NCBI GenBank assembly: GCA_947625205.1
Contig: CANQNN010000004.1
Location: forward strand, 124,001 to 188,000
Source of the DNA: an uncultured Lachnospiraceae bacterium
GTDB lineage: Bacteria > Bacillota > Clostridia > Lachnospirales > Lachnospiraceae
Direction: 5' to 3'
Length of the DNA: 64,000 nt
Shown here: positions 54,759-63,559 of the stretch, piece after piece
Layout: every line of letters begins with the position of its first letter
Position numbering within the stretch: the stretch's first letter is position 1
Translations under genes and position numbers: made by a program
Notes under the pieces: model-generated
Told to the model about the DNA's origin: nothing
What the model saw: only the letters and a program-made list of their open reading frames with translations
Database searches by the model: none

Positions 54759-55938
54759 CATAGACGAACTGTTAAAGTTATCACTGGCTCCTTCGCAGAC
54801 GCCGGACGAGAGTCTGAACCGCCGGGTTCTTTACCGCATTGAAGCAAAGGAGAGGAAAATGATGAATAAGAAAATGAGTAAAAGAAAAGCTTACGCCGCT
54901 GTCGCCGGTCTGTGCACGCTGCTGCTCGCATCGGTCACGGCTTATGCGGCATACAAGTATCTGACGCCCGCCGAGGTCGCAGACGAAACAGGAGATACGG
55001 CGCTGGCGAATGCGTTCTTAGGCGATGATGCTGTCTGGGTAAATGAAACCCAGACCTGCGGTGACTATTGCATCACGCTTCTCGGAAGCGTTGCAGGCAG
55101 AAATATCAGCGACTATCTGTCTTCGGAAAACGGCAGCATCAAAGACGACAGGATCTACACGGTAGTGGCGATCGGACATGCGGACGGCGCCCCTATGACG
55201 CCCACATCCTCAGACGACTACGGTAAGGAGCCGTTCTATGTGTCTCATTATATCAAAGGGCTGGATCCCAGACGGTACAGCGTTATGAGCATGGGCGGCG
55301 GTTACACCGCTTTTGTAAAAGACGGCGTGGAGTACAGGATCCTAGAGATGGACAATCTGGAGATATTTGCCGACCGTGGTATCTATGTGGGGGTAAGCAG
55401 CGGAAGCTTCTACGATGCGGGCGCCTATAACTATGACGAAAGCACCGGCGAAATCACGCGCAACGACAGCTATAACGGCGTAAACGCCCTCTTCACCCTA
55501 CCAGTGGACCCGGCAAAGGCTGACCCGGCTGCGGCTGCCGCATATCTGGAACAATTTGAGGAAAAAATGAACGGCTCCGACAGTGCAGATGTACCGGATG
55601 AAGAAAATATTCCGGAAACCTATTCCGATGCAGATGCTTTCATGGAGAAGCTGACGCCTGAGAATCTCGACGAATACGCCGCGCCCGCCGAGTATACCCG
55701 GATGGTGTGCACCCCGAATGCAGACGGTATGATCACTTACGGCTGGAGACTGGAAAACGGTGCGGGCAGTGAAAATCAGGAAGCGCGGGTAGACTGGCTT
55801 TTTCCGGATGACCGGACAGGCAATGTCCTGATCGGCGGCTGGAGCCACAGCGGAAGCCTTGATACGCTCAACATAGAAGTGTTTACATTAAATGAGGACG
55901 GCACGGTTACGTTTGTGATCTATCAGCCCAGGCTGTAA
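54748..55938 (+). CDS. Putative membrane-bound anti-sigma factor
   Basis: This protein (396 residues) starts with a cytoplasmic segment (MKNNIDELLKLSLAPSQTPD, about residues 1-50) typical of sigma-binding N termini. One membrane helix (about 54-73) follows, then a large external domain of about 320 residues with no family I recognise with certainty. ATG 54748 has GGAGGAA upstream; the in-frame start at 54727 is inside the sigma gene without a site. The external part may sense envelope conditions. Confidence 0.8.
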   Translation: MKNNIDELLKLSLAPSQTPDESLNRRVLYRIEAKERKMMNKKMSKRKAYAAVAGLCTLLLASVTAYAAYKYLTPAEVADETGDTALANAFLGDDAVWVNETQTCGDYCITLLGSVAGRNISDYLSSENGSIKDDRIYTVVAIGHADGAPMTPTSSDDYGKEPFYVSHYIKGLDPRRYSVMSMGGGYTAFVKDGVEYRILEMDNLEIFADRGIYVGVSSGSFYDAGAYNYDESTGEITRNDSYNGVNALFTLPVDPAKADPAAAAAYLEQFEEKMNGSDSADVPDEENIPETYSDADAFMEKLTPENLDEYAAPAEYTRMVCTPNADGMITYGWRLENGAGSENQEARVDWLFPDDRTGNVLIGGWSHSGSLDTLNIEVFTLNEDGTVTFVIYQPRL

Positions 55939-55963
55939 GGCCCGGGCTGGGGCAGGAGATCTC

Positions 55964-56536
55964 TTACAGGCTCCCCATGATCCCGGCCAACGGCTTCTTC
56001 AGCGCACTACCCAGCGTAAGCGCCAGCACGATCTTGACCGCATCCGGAATGATAAAAGGAATGACGCACCAGCCAAGCACCGTCATAAGACTCACCGGAC
56101 CGTTTTTACCTGTGTACACATACATGAACCACGCTGTGCCGAAAGCATAACACGCGATCAGACCCGCCGCCATCGACAGCGCCCGAACCCAAACTTTCCT
56201 GCCCAGAAAGTGCTCCATAAGCCACATAATAAGCGCCGAAAAAATAAAACCGACAATATAGCCGCCCGTGTTGCCCATAATAACACCGATGCCTCCGGCA
56301 AACCCTGAAAAAACCGGAATACCGACCGCTCCCAGCAGAATATAGACGATGACTGCGAGCGTCCCCCGCTTTCCGCCAAGCACAGACACCGCAAGAAAAA
56401 CGCCGAATGTCTGCAAAGTGAAGGGAATCACGGCCGGTATGGATATCCAAGAGCAGATACCGATAAGCACCGTAAAGAAGGCTATGTACACCATATCATA
56501 AGTTTTTCTGCGCTGAATACTGATCTCTTTTTCCAT
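55964..56536 (-). CDS. bioY: Biotin ECF transporter S component
   Basis: This 190-residue membrane protein is BioY: six helices, IPAVIPFTLQTFGVFLA at the N terminus and GGIGVIMGNTGGYIVGF in the middle are typical of the biotin-binding S component. It should work with the EcfA1-EcfA2-EcfT module at 21707-24328. ATG 56536 follows GGAGG by 9 nt; the 25-residue extension would overlap the promoter. A BirA-type operator lies over the promoter. Confidence 0.94.
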   Translation of the reverse strand: MEKEISIQRRKTYDMVYIAFFTVLIGICSWISIPAVIPFTLQTFGVFLAVSVLGGKRGTLAVIVYILLGAVGIPVFSGFAGGIGVIMGNTGGYIVGFIFSALIMWLMEHFLGRKVWVRALSMAAGLIACYAFGTAWFMYVYTGKNGPVSLMTVLGWCVIPFIIPDAVKIVLALTLGSALKKPLAGIMGSL

Positions 56537-56570
56537 CAAAAATATCCTCCGTTTGATCTTAACTGAGGAT

Positions 56571-56599
56571 ATTTTAGCATTGCGTATATATATTGTCAA
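56571..56599 (-). promoter_or_regulatory. Promoter of bioY
   Basis: Minus strand: TTGACA (56594-56599), 17-bp spacer, TAAAAT (56571-56576). The -35 lies within one arm of the BirA box. Confidence 0.85.
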
Positions 56600-56623
56600 C
56601 CATATTATCATTTTGGTTTACAA
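56593..56623 (-). promoter_or_regulatory. BirA operator upstream of bioY
   Basis: TTGTAAACC and GGTTGACAA face each other across 13 bp (minus-strand reading), close to the BirA operator pattern TTGTAAACC-N-GGTTTACAA, for which spacers of 14-16 are more usual. One arm includes the -35, so bound BirA would block transcription when biotin is plentiful. It also overlaps the stop codon of the ATPase gene upstream. Confidence 0.75.
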
Positions 56624-58371
56624 ATATTTAGCCGTCTGTATCTGTTTATGCACGCGAGGATCTCCTGTTTTCTCGGTCTGGCCAGCTGCGCCGCCACATC
56701 GCCGTGCTCAAAAAGGCTCTCAAGACCGTTCCTGTCAAGCATCTCCTCCAACATTCCGCCGATAGTCGCCAGATCTTTTCTGCCGTCCATTATCTTAAGC
56801 TGCGCATACTTTAACAGATATGCCAGCGCCGCCGTCTGCTCCTGATCCTTTAACTGCTCCAAATACCGCAGCTCCACGGTTTCTTTGTTGAGAGACAGCT
56901 CGCTTGTCCCCACGGCCCTGATCCGAATGCGCTCCTCTCTTCTAAGCCCCATATCAGGCTGTGGACAGCGCTTTGCGTTAAATTCTGGGAATCCGCCGCC
57001 TGAGCCTGCAGTCCTGTCCGCCGTACCGTCCGACGCATCGCCGGATAGCTTCTGTGCGCCGCCCTGCGCATAATATGCCTGCGCCGCCTGTTTCGCCTTA
57101 ACAGTAATATCCGCCGGTACATACTCCTTCATCTGAATGACCTTGTCCGCCACATGAAAGAACGCGCCGGAGCTTCCGGCTACAATAACGGAGGATATAC
57201 CCAGATCGTCATACATTGCACGCACCCTGTCAATAAAGGGTGTGATCGGTTCCTCACCCGCCGAGATCACCTGCGCCATCAGACCATCCCGCACCATAAA
57301 ATTAGTGGCGGATGTATCCTCGTCTATCAGTATGAGTCTGCTGCCGCTCTCGATCGCTTCCATCAGATTAGCTGCCTGGGAAGTACTTCCGCTGGCATCC
57401 TCCGTAGAAAAATACACCGTATCTTTTTTGTTCGGCAAATTTTTGATAAAAGGCGCTATATCGACTCCGTTGACACTGCGCCCGTCCTCCGCGCGCAGTT
57501 TGAAGGCCGTATCGTCCGTGATGACAAACTCCCGGCCGTCCCCCTCGATATGATTGTAGACTCCATTCTGCAATGCCTGCAATACGGTAGATTTGCCATG
57601 ATAGCCTCCACCCACAAACAGCGTGATCCCTTTAGGGATCCCCATGCCGGAAATATCTCCCCTGTGGGGCGTCTTTATCGTCACCCTTAAACTCTCCGGC
57701 GATTGGAAAGCGATAGAATCTTTCATAGGTTTTTCCGACACTCCACTCTCCCTTGGGAGAATCGAACCGTCTGCAATAAAGGCGCATAACCCTCTTTGAG
57801 CAAGGCTCTGTCTGACCGACTGCTGATCCTCGCACAAGCAGATCGCCCTGCGCATTCTGTCCTGGTCAATATTTGCATAAAACAGGCTTTTGCTCACACA
57901 GTCGGGAAGGATATCGAACAACATCTTCTCCAGCTCTCTCGCGTTGATGGTACGCCCGTTTGCCGGAAAGCCCGCTTCAAATCTCAGGATCACATTCCCG
58001 TTATCGATACGCACTGCCGTCCTCTCCAGCACCTGCTGCCCGCATCTGGAAACCGACAAAAGCCCACTTTTACCAGAGCCTTTTGCCTGATAACTGCCGC
58101 CGGACACCCATTTGCCAAACAGCCTTGTCAGATGATCCTGCAGAGTGATACGCTTTTCCGGCGTGTCATAGCAGTCGGCCGGAAAGCCCGCCTTATTACT
58201 CTGCACCCTGACGGACAACCTTGAGGGCGACGCAAAAGGGTCGCCCTGCACATGGTCGATGGAAAGCACATAACCGCCAAAATTATATTGTCCTCTCAGC
58301 TCTTTGTATGCGGGATATCCCCGGTGGTCAATATTTCTTAATTTTGTTCTGAGTTCTGCCGCTGTATTCAT
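56608..58371 (-). CDS. ABC-class P-loop ATPase (COG3044 type)
   Basis: This 587-residue protein belongs to the predicted ABC-class ATPases without transporter partners. The P-loop is VGGGYHGKST (about residue 253). The Walker B-like region is LILIDEDTSATNFMVRD. The N-terminal third (YKELRGQYNFGGYVLSIDHV in part) and DLLPDCVSKSLFYAN-type sequence fit the family. It is soluble. The role is unknown; RNA-related functions have been suggested for the family. It lies 12 nt after the repeat-protein stop on the other side and 71 nt before the bioY start. Confidence 0.85.
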   Translation of the reverse strand: MNTAAELRTKLRNIDHRGYPAYKELRGQYNFGGYVLSIDHVQGDPFASPSRLSVRVQSNKAGFPADCYDTPEKRITLQDHLTRLFGKWVSGGSYQAKGSGKSGLLSVSRCGQQVLERTAVRIDNGNVILRFEAGFPANGRTINARELEKMLFDILPDCVSKSLFYANIDQDRMRRAICLCEDQQSVRQSLAQRGLCAFIADGSILPRESGVSEKPMKDSIAFQSPESLRVTIKTPHRGDISGMGIPKGITLFVGGGYHGKSTVLQALQNGVYNHIEGDGREFVITDDTAFKLRAEDGRSVNGVDIAPFIKNLPNKKDTVYFSTEDASGSTSQAANLMEAIESGSRLILIDEDTSATNFMVRDGLMAQVISAGEEPITPFIDRVRAMYDDLGISSVIVAGSSGAFFHVADKVIQMKEYVPADITVKAKQAAQAYYAQGGAQKLSGDASDGTADRTAGSGGGFPEFNAKRCPQPDMGLRREERIRIRAVGTSELSLNKETVELRYLEQLKDQEQTAALAYLLKYAQLKIMDGRKDLATIGGMLEEMLDRNGLESLFEHGDVAAQLARPRKQEILACINRYRRLNICKPK

Positions 58372-58383
58372 GTCCCCACTCTA

Positions 58384-59454
58384 TCACTGGACAGCGGAAA
58401 TATCAAGCGCATGCCAGTAGGCATCTGAGCCGTAACCACAATTTACACTGATCTTTTTGCCGCTTACCAGTACTTTACAATTATTCAGACTGCGCAAAGC
58501 GTCCATTTTGATCGTCATCTCACCGCCGCCGGTATTCAAATACAGCATGTTTTCTGTGGATTTCGATCCCACCGTTCCGGTCACGGTACAGCCGGATTGT
58601 GAATTAACGCTTACCGCCGTCTCCGGATTCTTTTTGCCCGTAATGACCGCCGCATGCATATAGGCGTCATCTCCGCGGTATACCGAAACCGACACGGTTT
58701 TACCCGTAATGAGCATCAGACCATTTCTGGAATCGGTGTTGCTGTCGATAACGATCTGCATCATTCCGTCCTTCGTTGCAAGATACAGCAGATTCTCCTT
58801 CGTCTGATCGGATACTGTACCGCTTACCAGCGTGGTGGACGCCGCAACCGTACCAGCCGGCGCTGCGCCGGATATATTATTGTTCGCGGCGGTGCTGCCG
58901 GATGTGCCCTCTGAAATGATGACCGCATGCATATAGGCGTCATCTCCGCGCACGCATGTAATGGTATATGTTTTGTCGGCCACCAACACCCTGCATCCGC
59001 TCATATCCGTTGAATAATCCAGCTTGATCTGCATCTCGCCGGCGCTTGTGTTGAAATACAGGAGAGCCCCTGTACTCTTATCGCTGATCGTTCCGGAAAC
59101 AACGGAGGCCTTCGATGCATCGTATGTAACCTGGGGCGTCTTCGCATCGCCCGTGATCTTGACCGCATGCAGATATCCATCGGACCCGTGCGATACCGAA
59201 ACAGTCGCTTTCTGGTTGGGCAGCAGCAGCTTACAGGCGCTGACGTCCGTCCCCGCATCGATCTTGATGATCATATTGCCGTCCTTCGTTGCAAGATACA
59301 GCATATCGGCTGTCGTGCCCGTCATTACAGTACCGTCCACCGTGGCGATCACCTCCGCCGCCTGCGCCGTGATCTCACAAACCGGAAATAAAACCAGACT
59401 TAGCGCAATACAGATCGCCGCCGTCCCGCCTCTTGTAAATAAATTCTTTTTCAT
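58384..59454 (-). CDS. Secreted protein with four about 80-residue repeats
   Basis: This 356-residue protein has a signal peptide (about residues 1-33, ending AQAAE). Four repeats follow, each of the form TVSDQTKENLLYLATKDG then IKID, a Cys or Met, a LVxGKT-like turn, and GDDAYMHAVIITG. The repeat ends GSDGYLHAV, GDDAYMHAV, GDDAYMHAA and GSDAYWHAL align well. I do not know the family. At DNA level two 27-bp segments (58651-58677 and 58924-58950) and two 25-bp segments (58766-58790 and 59279-59303) are identical, so the repeats arose by duplication. GGAGG precedes ATG 59454. Confidence 0.8.
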   Translation of the reverse strand: MKKNLFTRGGTAAICIALSLVLFPVCEITAQAAEVIATVDGTVMTGTTADMLYLATKDGNMIIKIDAGTDVSACKLLLPNQKATVSVSHGSDGYLHAVKITGDAKTPQVTYDASKASVVSGTISDKSTGALLYFNTSAGEMQIKLDYSTDMSGCRVLVADKTYTITCVRGDDAYMHAVIISEGTSGSTAANNNISGAAPAGTVAASTTLVSGTVSDQTKENLLYLATKDGMMQIVIDSNTDSRNGLMLITGKTVSVSVYRGDDAYMHAAVITGKKNPETAVSVNSQSGCTVTGTVGSKSTENMLYLNTGGGEMTIKMDALRSLNNCKVLVSGKKISVNCGYGSDAYWHALDISAVQ

Positions 59455-59525
59455 AAGTACGCCTCCATCATAATTTATAGATCTTAAGTTATTGGGTTCC
59501 ATAATTTTCCTCTTTATGTAAACTC

Positions 59526-59554
59526 AGTATACAACATCTTCCATTCAAAAGCAA
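59526..59554 (-). promoter_or_regulatory. Promoter of the four-repeat secreted protein gene
   Basis: Minus strand: TTGCTT (59549-59554), 17-bp spacer, TATACT (59526-59531). Confidence 0.75.
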
Positions 59555-59640
59555 CCACTATTCTATATTTTGTTATTATTTTATTAATTTATGAGTTTAA
59601 GAGGCATAAATGAAATAAGGGCCGCCAAATATGTGAAAAT

Positions 59641-59672
59641 AAAAGATACGGGCATGACAGATGCCATGCCCG
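59641..59672 (-). terminator. Terminator after the MFS gene
   Basis: CGGGCATG / CATGCCCG with an 8-nt loop, followed by TATCTTTTATTTT on the minus strand. Confidence 0.8.
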
Positions 59673-59687
59673 ATATATGATATATTT

Positions 59688-60965
59688 TTATTCCGGCCGT
59701 GTATCTTTGGACGAAGGATAGAACAGGAGACTAAAAAGGCTCCCCAATATCCCTGTACACAAAAACATTACCGCCATACCGCTTCCTTCGCCCTCGCCCA
59801 CGATAAGACTCAAGAGCTGCGCCAGGATACCCTGTCTGCGCATGAAAGGCTCAAACACATAATCCGCCAGAAATCCGCCAAGCAGGATGCCGACCGGGAT
59901 CGTGGAAAACTGTATCGCGTTCCTCACCGCAAAGATCCGTCCCTGAAGCCTTGCAGGAACATCCCGGTACATGATCATGTTCTGCCCTGCATTGATAAAC
60001 GGAATCGGCAGACTCGCCATCAGCCCTGCAAAAGACCATGCCAGAACGCCGCGCCCGACGCCCATCGTCAGATCGCCCAGCAGAAACGATAACATTGCGG
60101 AAAGATAGATCATCCTGATCCCATCTCCGGAAAATCTGCCTGATGCGACAAGAATCCCGCCGACGATGCCGCCGATCCCCATAACCGCATTGACGATCCC
60201 GAGGGCGACAGAGTCATTCCCGCTACGTGCCAGGATCATCGGCGATAAGATGTTCTCATAGGTAAGCCTGGAAAAGAAGTTAAGCAGCGCCATCGTAATA
60301 ATAACAGTAAAAATAAGCTTGTTGCGCCTCAGATAAGAAAATCCCTCGCTGCAGCCTGCGAAAACCGATTGCTTATCCGCCATGAGCACATCGTCCTGCG
60401 GAATCCTGATCAGAACAAGCAGTACGAAAAATGCCGCCGCAAAACTCATCAGATCGATCAGCAGCACGATCCACAATCCGCCGAAGGCAAACAGGGACGC
60501 CGACAGTACCGGCGCAAGCACCATGACCAGATTGCCTGAAAAAGAATTCATTCCGCTTGCCTGCGCGATCTTCTCCTCAGGAACCAGCTTTCCCATAGCT
60601 ACCGCCGATGCCGGCTGCTGAAAAGCATTCATAAGTCCGATCACAAAATTGACCGCATAGATCTGATACATCCGAAGCGCTCCCGACACGCTTAAGAGAA
60701 GCACCGCCAGGGAGCATACCGCCGCAATGGAATCGGACACCAGCATAACCGTCTTTTTTCTGTGCCTGTCAACGAAGCTGCCTGCCACGATACTCACCAG
60801 AATATACGGCACATAATTGAAAAAAGACATAAGCGACACCGTCATGGCAGACTTACTCTGCGTATACGCCCACAAAATGAGCGCAAAGCCCGTCATCTGG
60901 CTGCCAAGCTGCGATACCGACTGACTCAGCCAAAATACAATATACTTTTTAAAATTTTTATCCAT
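59688..60965 (-). CDS. MFS efflux transporter (MFS_3 / macrolide-type)
   Basis: This 425-residue protein has about twelve membrane helices and the MFS loop motif GSFVDRHRKKTVML between helices 2 and 3. FWLSQSVSQLGSQMTGFALI at the N terminus and MGKLVPEEKIAQASGMNS are typical of the MFS_3 group, which includes macrolide pumps such as Mef and siderophore exporters. AAGGAG precedes ATG 60965. A leader peptide gene and competing hairpins upstream suggest drug-induced expression. Confidence 0.9.
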   Translation of the reverse strand: MDKNFKKYIVFWLSQSVSQLGSQMTGFALILWAYTQSKSAMTVSLMSFFNYVPYILVSIVAGSFVDRHRKKTVMLVSDSIAAVCSLAVLLLSVSGALRMYQIYAVNFVIGLMNAFQQPASAVAMGKLVPEEKIAQASGMNSFSGNLVMVLAPVLSASLFAFGGLWIVLLIDLMSFAAAFFVLLVLIRIPQDDVLMADKQSVFAGCSEGFSYLRRNKLIFTVIITMALLNFFSRLTYENILSPMILARSGNDSVALGIVNAVMGIGGIVGGILVASGRFSGDGIRMIYLSAMLSFLLGDLTMGVGRGVLAWSFAGLMASLPIPFINAGQNMIMYRDVPARLQGRIFAVRNAIQFSTIPVGILLGGFLADYVFEPFMRRQGILAQLLSLIVGEGEGSGMAVMFLCTGILGSLFSLLFYPSSKDTRPE

Positions 60966-61007
60966 CGAATCTCACTCCTTATAGTCATATTATTATTTTC
61001 CCTATAA

Positions 61008-61120
61008 GTACAAGATCCGATGCGGGCAATCATCGAAAGGATCCACGCAATGATCTGCATCCGCCGATCCTCTGCTGTATTATCTCTGCACAGGTATTGC
61101 CCGGCGTCCGGACCTTGTAC
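61008..61120 (-). promoter_or_regulatory. Attenuator-like competing hairpins upstream of the MFS gene
   Basis: 61096-61120 (inside the leader peptide gene) is complementary to 61008-61030 over about 19 positions, with GTACAAG and GGGCAAT ends perfect. The middle segment 61040-61072 can also pair in part with 61011-61030. The two pairings exclude each other, and ribosome position on the leader peptide would decide which forms. Confidence 0.55.
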
Positions 61121-61160
61121 AGAGTTCGCTGCTCAAATCGATGATCATATGACATAACAT
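61080..61160 (-). CDS. Putative 26-residue leader peptide of the MFS gene
   Basis: A short frame starts at ATG 61160 nine bases after a very strong AGGAGG site and ends at TAA 61080. It begins MLCHMIIDLSSEL and ends RRAIPVQR. Such a site on so short a frame, 115 nt before a drug-type exporter and within RNA that can form alternative stems, is the hallmark of translation-coupled attenuation. The peptide sequence itself is not a known stalling peptide to me. Confidence 0.6.
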   Translation of the reverse strand: MLCHMIIDLSSELCTRSGRRAIPVQR

Positions 61161-61188
61161 ATAAACCCACCTCCTGTCTGACAAATAT

Positions 61189-61217
61189 ATTTTATACCAA
61201 TCAAATACTTCGCGCAA
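61189..61217 (-). promoter_or_regulatory. Promoter of leader peptide-MFS transcript
   Basis: Minus strand: TTGCGC (61212-61217), 17-bp spacer, TAAAAT (61189-61194); the transcript would start just before the leader ribosome site. Confidence 0.65.
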
Positions 61218-61228
61218 TTACAAATTGC

Positions 61229-61278
61229 CATGTGATAAAGGCATAAGTGTTGTCATGTGATGAAGCCATAAGGTTGTA
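61229..61278. repeat. Two abutting 25-bp imperfect direct repeats
   Basis: 61229-61253 and 61254-61278 share CATGTGATRAAGSCATAAG and run head to tail between the divergent MFS and asparaginase genes. They may be tandem binding sites. The rest of this gap (61279-61397) shows nothing I can name. Confidence 0.55.
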
Positions 61279-61397
61279 ATAAAGAAAAGGGAATGCTAAA
61301 ATCAATGGGACAAGACGATTATCCGGCTGCCCGCCGGGCAATAATCAATGATTGAAAAACAGAAAAATAGAAAAACAGTGAAACGGAGAGACGGACA

Positions 61398-62396
61398 TTG
61401 AAGATTTTAGTAGTCTTTACGGGCGGCACGATCGGCAGCGCCGTAAAGGATGGATATATATCCACCGATCGGAACAAAACCCACAGGCTGATCCAAACAT
61501 ACTATGATATGGGCGGACGACAGGTCGATTTTACACTCAGCGAGCCTTATTTTATGCTGAGTGAAAACATGACCGGCTCACATATCGCGCAGCTGGGCAG
61601 ATTCATTCTCGGTCAACTGGATAAAAGCTACGACGGCATCATCGTTACACATGGCACGGACACGATCCAGTATACCGCCGCCGCACTCGGCTATGCCCTC
61701 CCCGATCCGGATATTCCGGTCATGCTCGTATCCAGCAACTATGTACTGGATGATCCGAGGGCAAAGGGCCCCGCGAACTTCCATGCCGCCGTAGAGTTTA
61801 TTGCCGCCAGAGCAGGCAAAGGCGTCTTCGTCCCCTACCAAAACGACAACGGTATCGTCTATATACACAGAGGCACACGTCTGCTGCCCCACCTGCCCTA
61901 CAGCGATGAGCTGACGAGCGTTCAGAACAGTTATTACGGGATCATGACAAAAGACGGCGCCTTTGAGAAAAATAAGGACTATACCGTATCCGCTCCCTCC
62001 GGTCCGGCGCTTGCGCTGCCCGGAACATGGAACTCCGACATAGTAAGGATATACCCGTATCCCGGCATGGATTATCCTGCATTAAGCCGAATGCCCCGTG
62101 CGGTTCTGTTAGACACCTACCACTCCGGCACTGTATGCAGCAGCACACCGGAAATGGAACAGTTCTTCGATACGCTCCGGCAGAACAATGTCCCCGTATT
62201 CCTGACAGGCGCATGCAAAGGCGCCAGTTACGACAGTGTAAAGATCCTGGAAAAGCCCGGCATAACCGTGCTTCCCCAGGCTTCTCCCATCGCCATGTAT
62301 ATGAAGCTGTGGATGGCCTGCTCCTCAGACGCACTACTCAAAAGTAAATCGCTGGCCCAGATCATGACGGAGACTGTCGGGGAGGATATAGTGTAG
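61398..62396 (+). CDS. L-asparaginase family protein
   Basis: This 332-residue enzyme hydrolyses asparagine to aspartate and ammonia. The two catalytic threonine motifs are present: FTGGTIGS at the N terminus and IIVTHGTDTIQYTA. No signal peptide is visible, so it is cytoplasmic (type I-like). The start is TTG at 61398, supported by GGAGAG about 8 nt upstream and by the motif lying right at the N terminus. Confidence 0.92.
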   Translation: MKILVVFTGGTIGSAVKDGYISTDRNKTHRLIQTYYDMGGRQVDFTLSEPYFMLSENMTGSHIAQLGRFILGQLDKSYDGIIVTHGTDTIQYTAAALGYALPDPDIPVMLVSSNYVLDDPRAKGPANFHAAVEFIAARAGKGVFVPYQNDNGIVYIHRGTRLLPHLPYSDELTSVQNSYYGIMTKDGAFEKNKDYTVSAPSGPALALPGTWNSDIVRIYPYPGMDYPALSRMPRAVLLDTYHSGTVCSSTPEMEQFFDTLRQNNVPVFLTGACKGASYDSVKILEKPGITVLPQASPIAMYMKLWMACSSDALLKSKSLAQIMTETVGEDIV

Positions 62397-62450
62397 GGTA
62401 GTATCCTGTATCCGAAGCATGGGCAGCCAGCGTATCAATGGGGCAAAAAA

Positions 62451-62942
62451 TCATTCGATTGCCACAGTAAAGGTAAGCGTGTCGGTATAGCTTCCCGCAT
62501 ACAGAACATGATCCTTCTGCAGATCCGTAAAAAAGTTGAGAACCGCCCAGCCCGATCCCTCGCCCGCCGAAACTGTCAGTATTGTATTATTATCTTCCCT
62601 GGGGAGCTCATTATGATTGACCGTGAGATGGTAATCGATATACCCTGCATCGTACATCATCCTGAAATCATTGAGACTTGCCAGATTTACATTCAGTTTA
62701 CTTCCGCTGTTGAGCACTACATCGCTTACCTGAAGCGATCTCTCGACCTCTTTCTCAGTATCCGAAAATGTTACGCTCGCAGGGATCGTTACCGTATAGG
62801 TCACGCCGGCGTTATAACCCACGGTAATATTACCGCTGTTCTCCCGGGAATCCTGCGTTATCGTTTCCCCCTCCGCCCGCGAAACGATCGAAGCGTTAAG
62901 AGTAAAAAAAACGATCAGCATAAACGATAACAATTTTTTCAT
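62451..62942 (-). CDS. Small secreted protein of unknown function
   Basis: This 163-residue protein has a signal peptide (MKKLLSFMLIVFFTLNASIV, cleavage near 24). The mature part is beta-rich: ITVGYNAGVTYTVTIPASVT, then VSDVVLNSGSKLNVNL and YTDTLTFTVAIE at the end. It resembles small surface or fimbria-like beta-sandwich proteins but I cannot name a family. ATG 62942 follows GGGAGAG. It lies 44 nt after the next gene and is probably cotranscribed with it. Confidence 0.7.
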   Translation of the reverse strand: MKKLLSFMLIVFFTLNASIVSRAEGETITQDSRENSGNITVGYNAGVTYTVTIPASVTFSDTEKEVERSLQVSDVVLNSGSKLNVNLASLNDFRMMYDAGYIDYHLTVNHNELPREDNNTILTVSAGEGSGWAVLNFFTDLQKDHVLYAGSYTDTLTFTVAIE

Positions 62943-62986
62943 TATAATCTCTCCCATCATCCAAATTATATTGATGCTTATCTCGC

Positions 62987-63559
62987 CTAACCGACAACCA
63001 GCCTGATCCGCATATCGACATTGTTGGTAAGCGTCTTACCCTCATCCATACGATAAGGTTGGACATGGATCACCGCGTCGTACACGCCTTTCTCCAGCTC
63101 GCGTGAAAGCGTTATGCGTTCAATGTGTTTCCCCGGCTCAACCAGATCTGATGTATACAAAATCTCATAATCCTTTCCGTTACGGTCGTACAACCTGAGT
63201 TCAAAAGTCAGGTAATACAGCTGCGCATTTTCCTCCGGATTAACAAAATCAACCGTCACTTCCCTGGTGTCTGCGTGCAGTGCCATAGAATCCCGCCCGG
63301 CTATTACCACGCCCTGCTCCTGAATATCCCCATAGCTGTGCGACAGGCTATCCTTCGCATTCGGATCGATCACCAGCTCCACTCCTCCTCCGGCTCTGCC
63401 GGAAGAAACAGAAGGATCTCCCTTACTCCTATCAGGTCTGTGTCCCTGCGTCAGAATAATGCCTGTCACGATCCCAAGCATCATGCAAATCAGCAAAAGC
63501 AGGAAAACAGGCAGCTTCGATTGGCTGTCTTTGTCTTCTTTTCTGCCTCTCTCCTTCAT
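62987..63559 (-). CDS. Membrane-anchored protein of unknown function
   Basis: This 190-residue protein has one N-terminal membrane helix (about residues 17-38) and an external beta-rich domain (about 85-190: REVTVDFVNPEENAQLYYLT, LVEPGKHIERITLSRELEKG, GVYDAVIHVQPYR). The family is not recognised. It likely works with the secreted protein encoded just downstream. Confidence 0.7.
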   Translation of the reverse strand: MKERGRKEDKDSQSKLPVFLLLLICMMLGIVTGIILTQGHRPDRSKGDPSVSSGRAGGGVELVIDPNAKDSLSHSYGDIQEQGVVIAGRDSMALHADTREVTVDFVNPEENAQLYYLTFELRLYDRNGKDYEILYTSDLVEPGKHIERITLSRELEKGVYDAVIHVQPYRMDEGKTLTNNVDMRIRLVVG

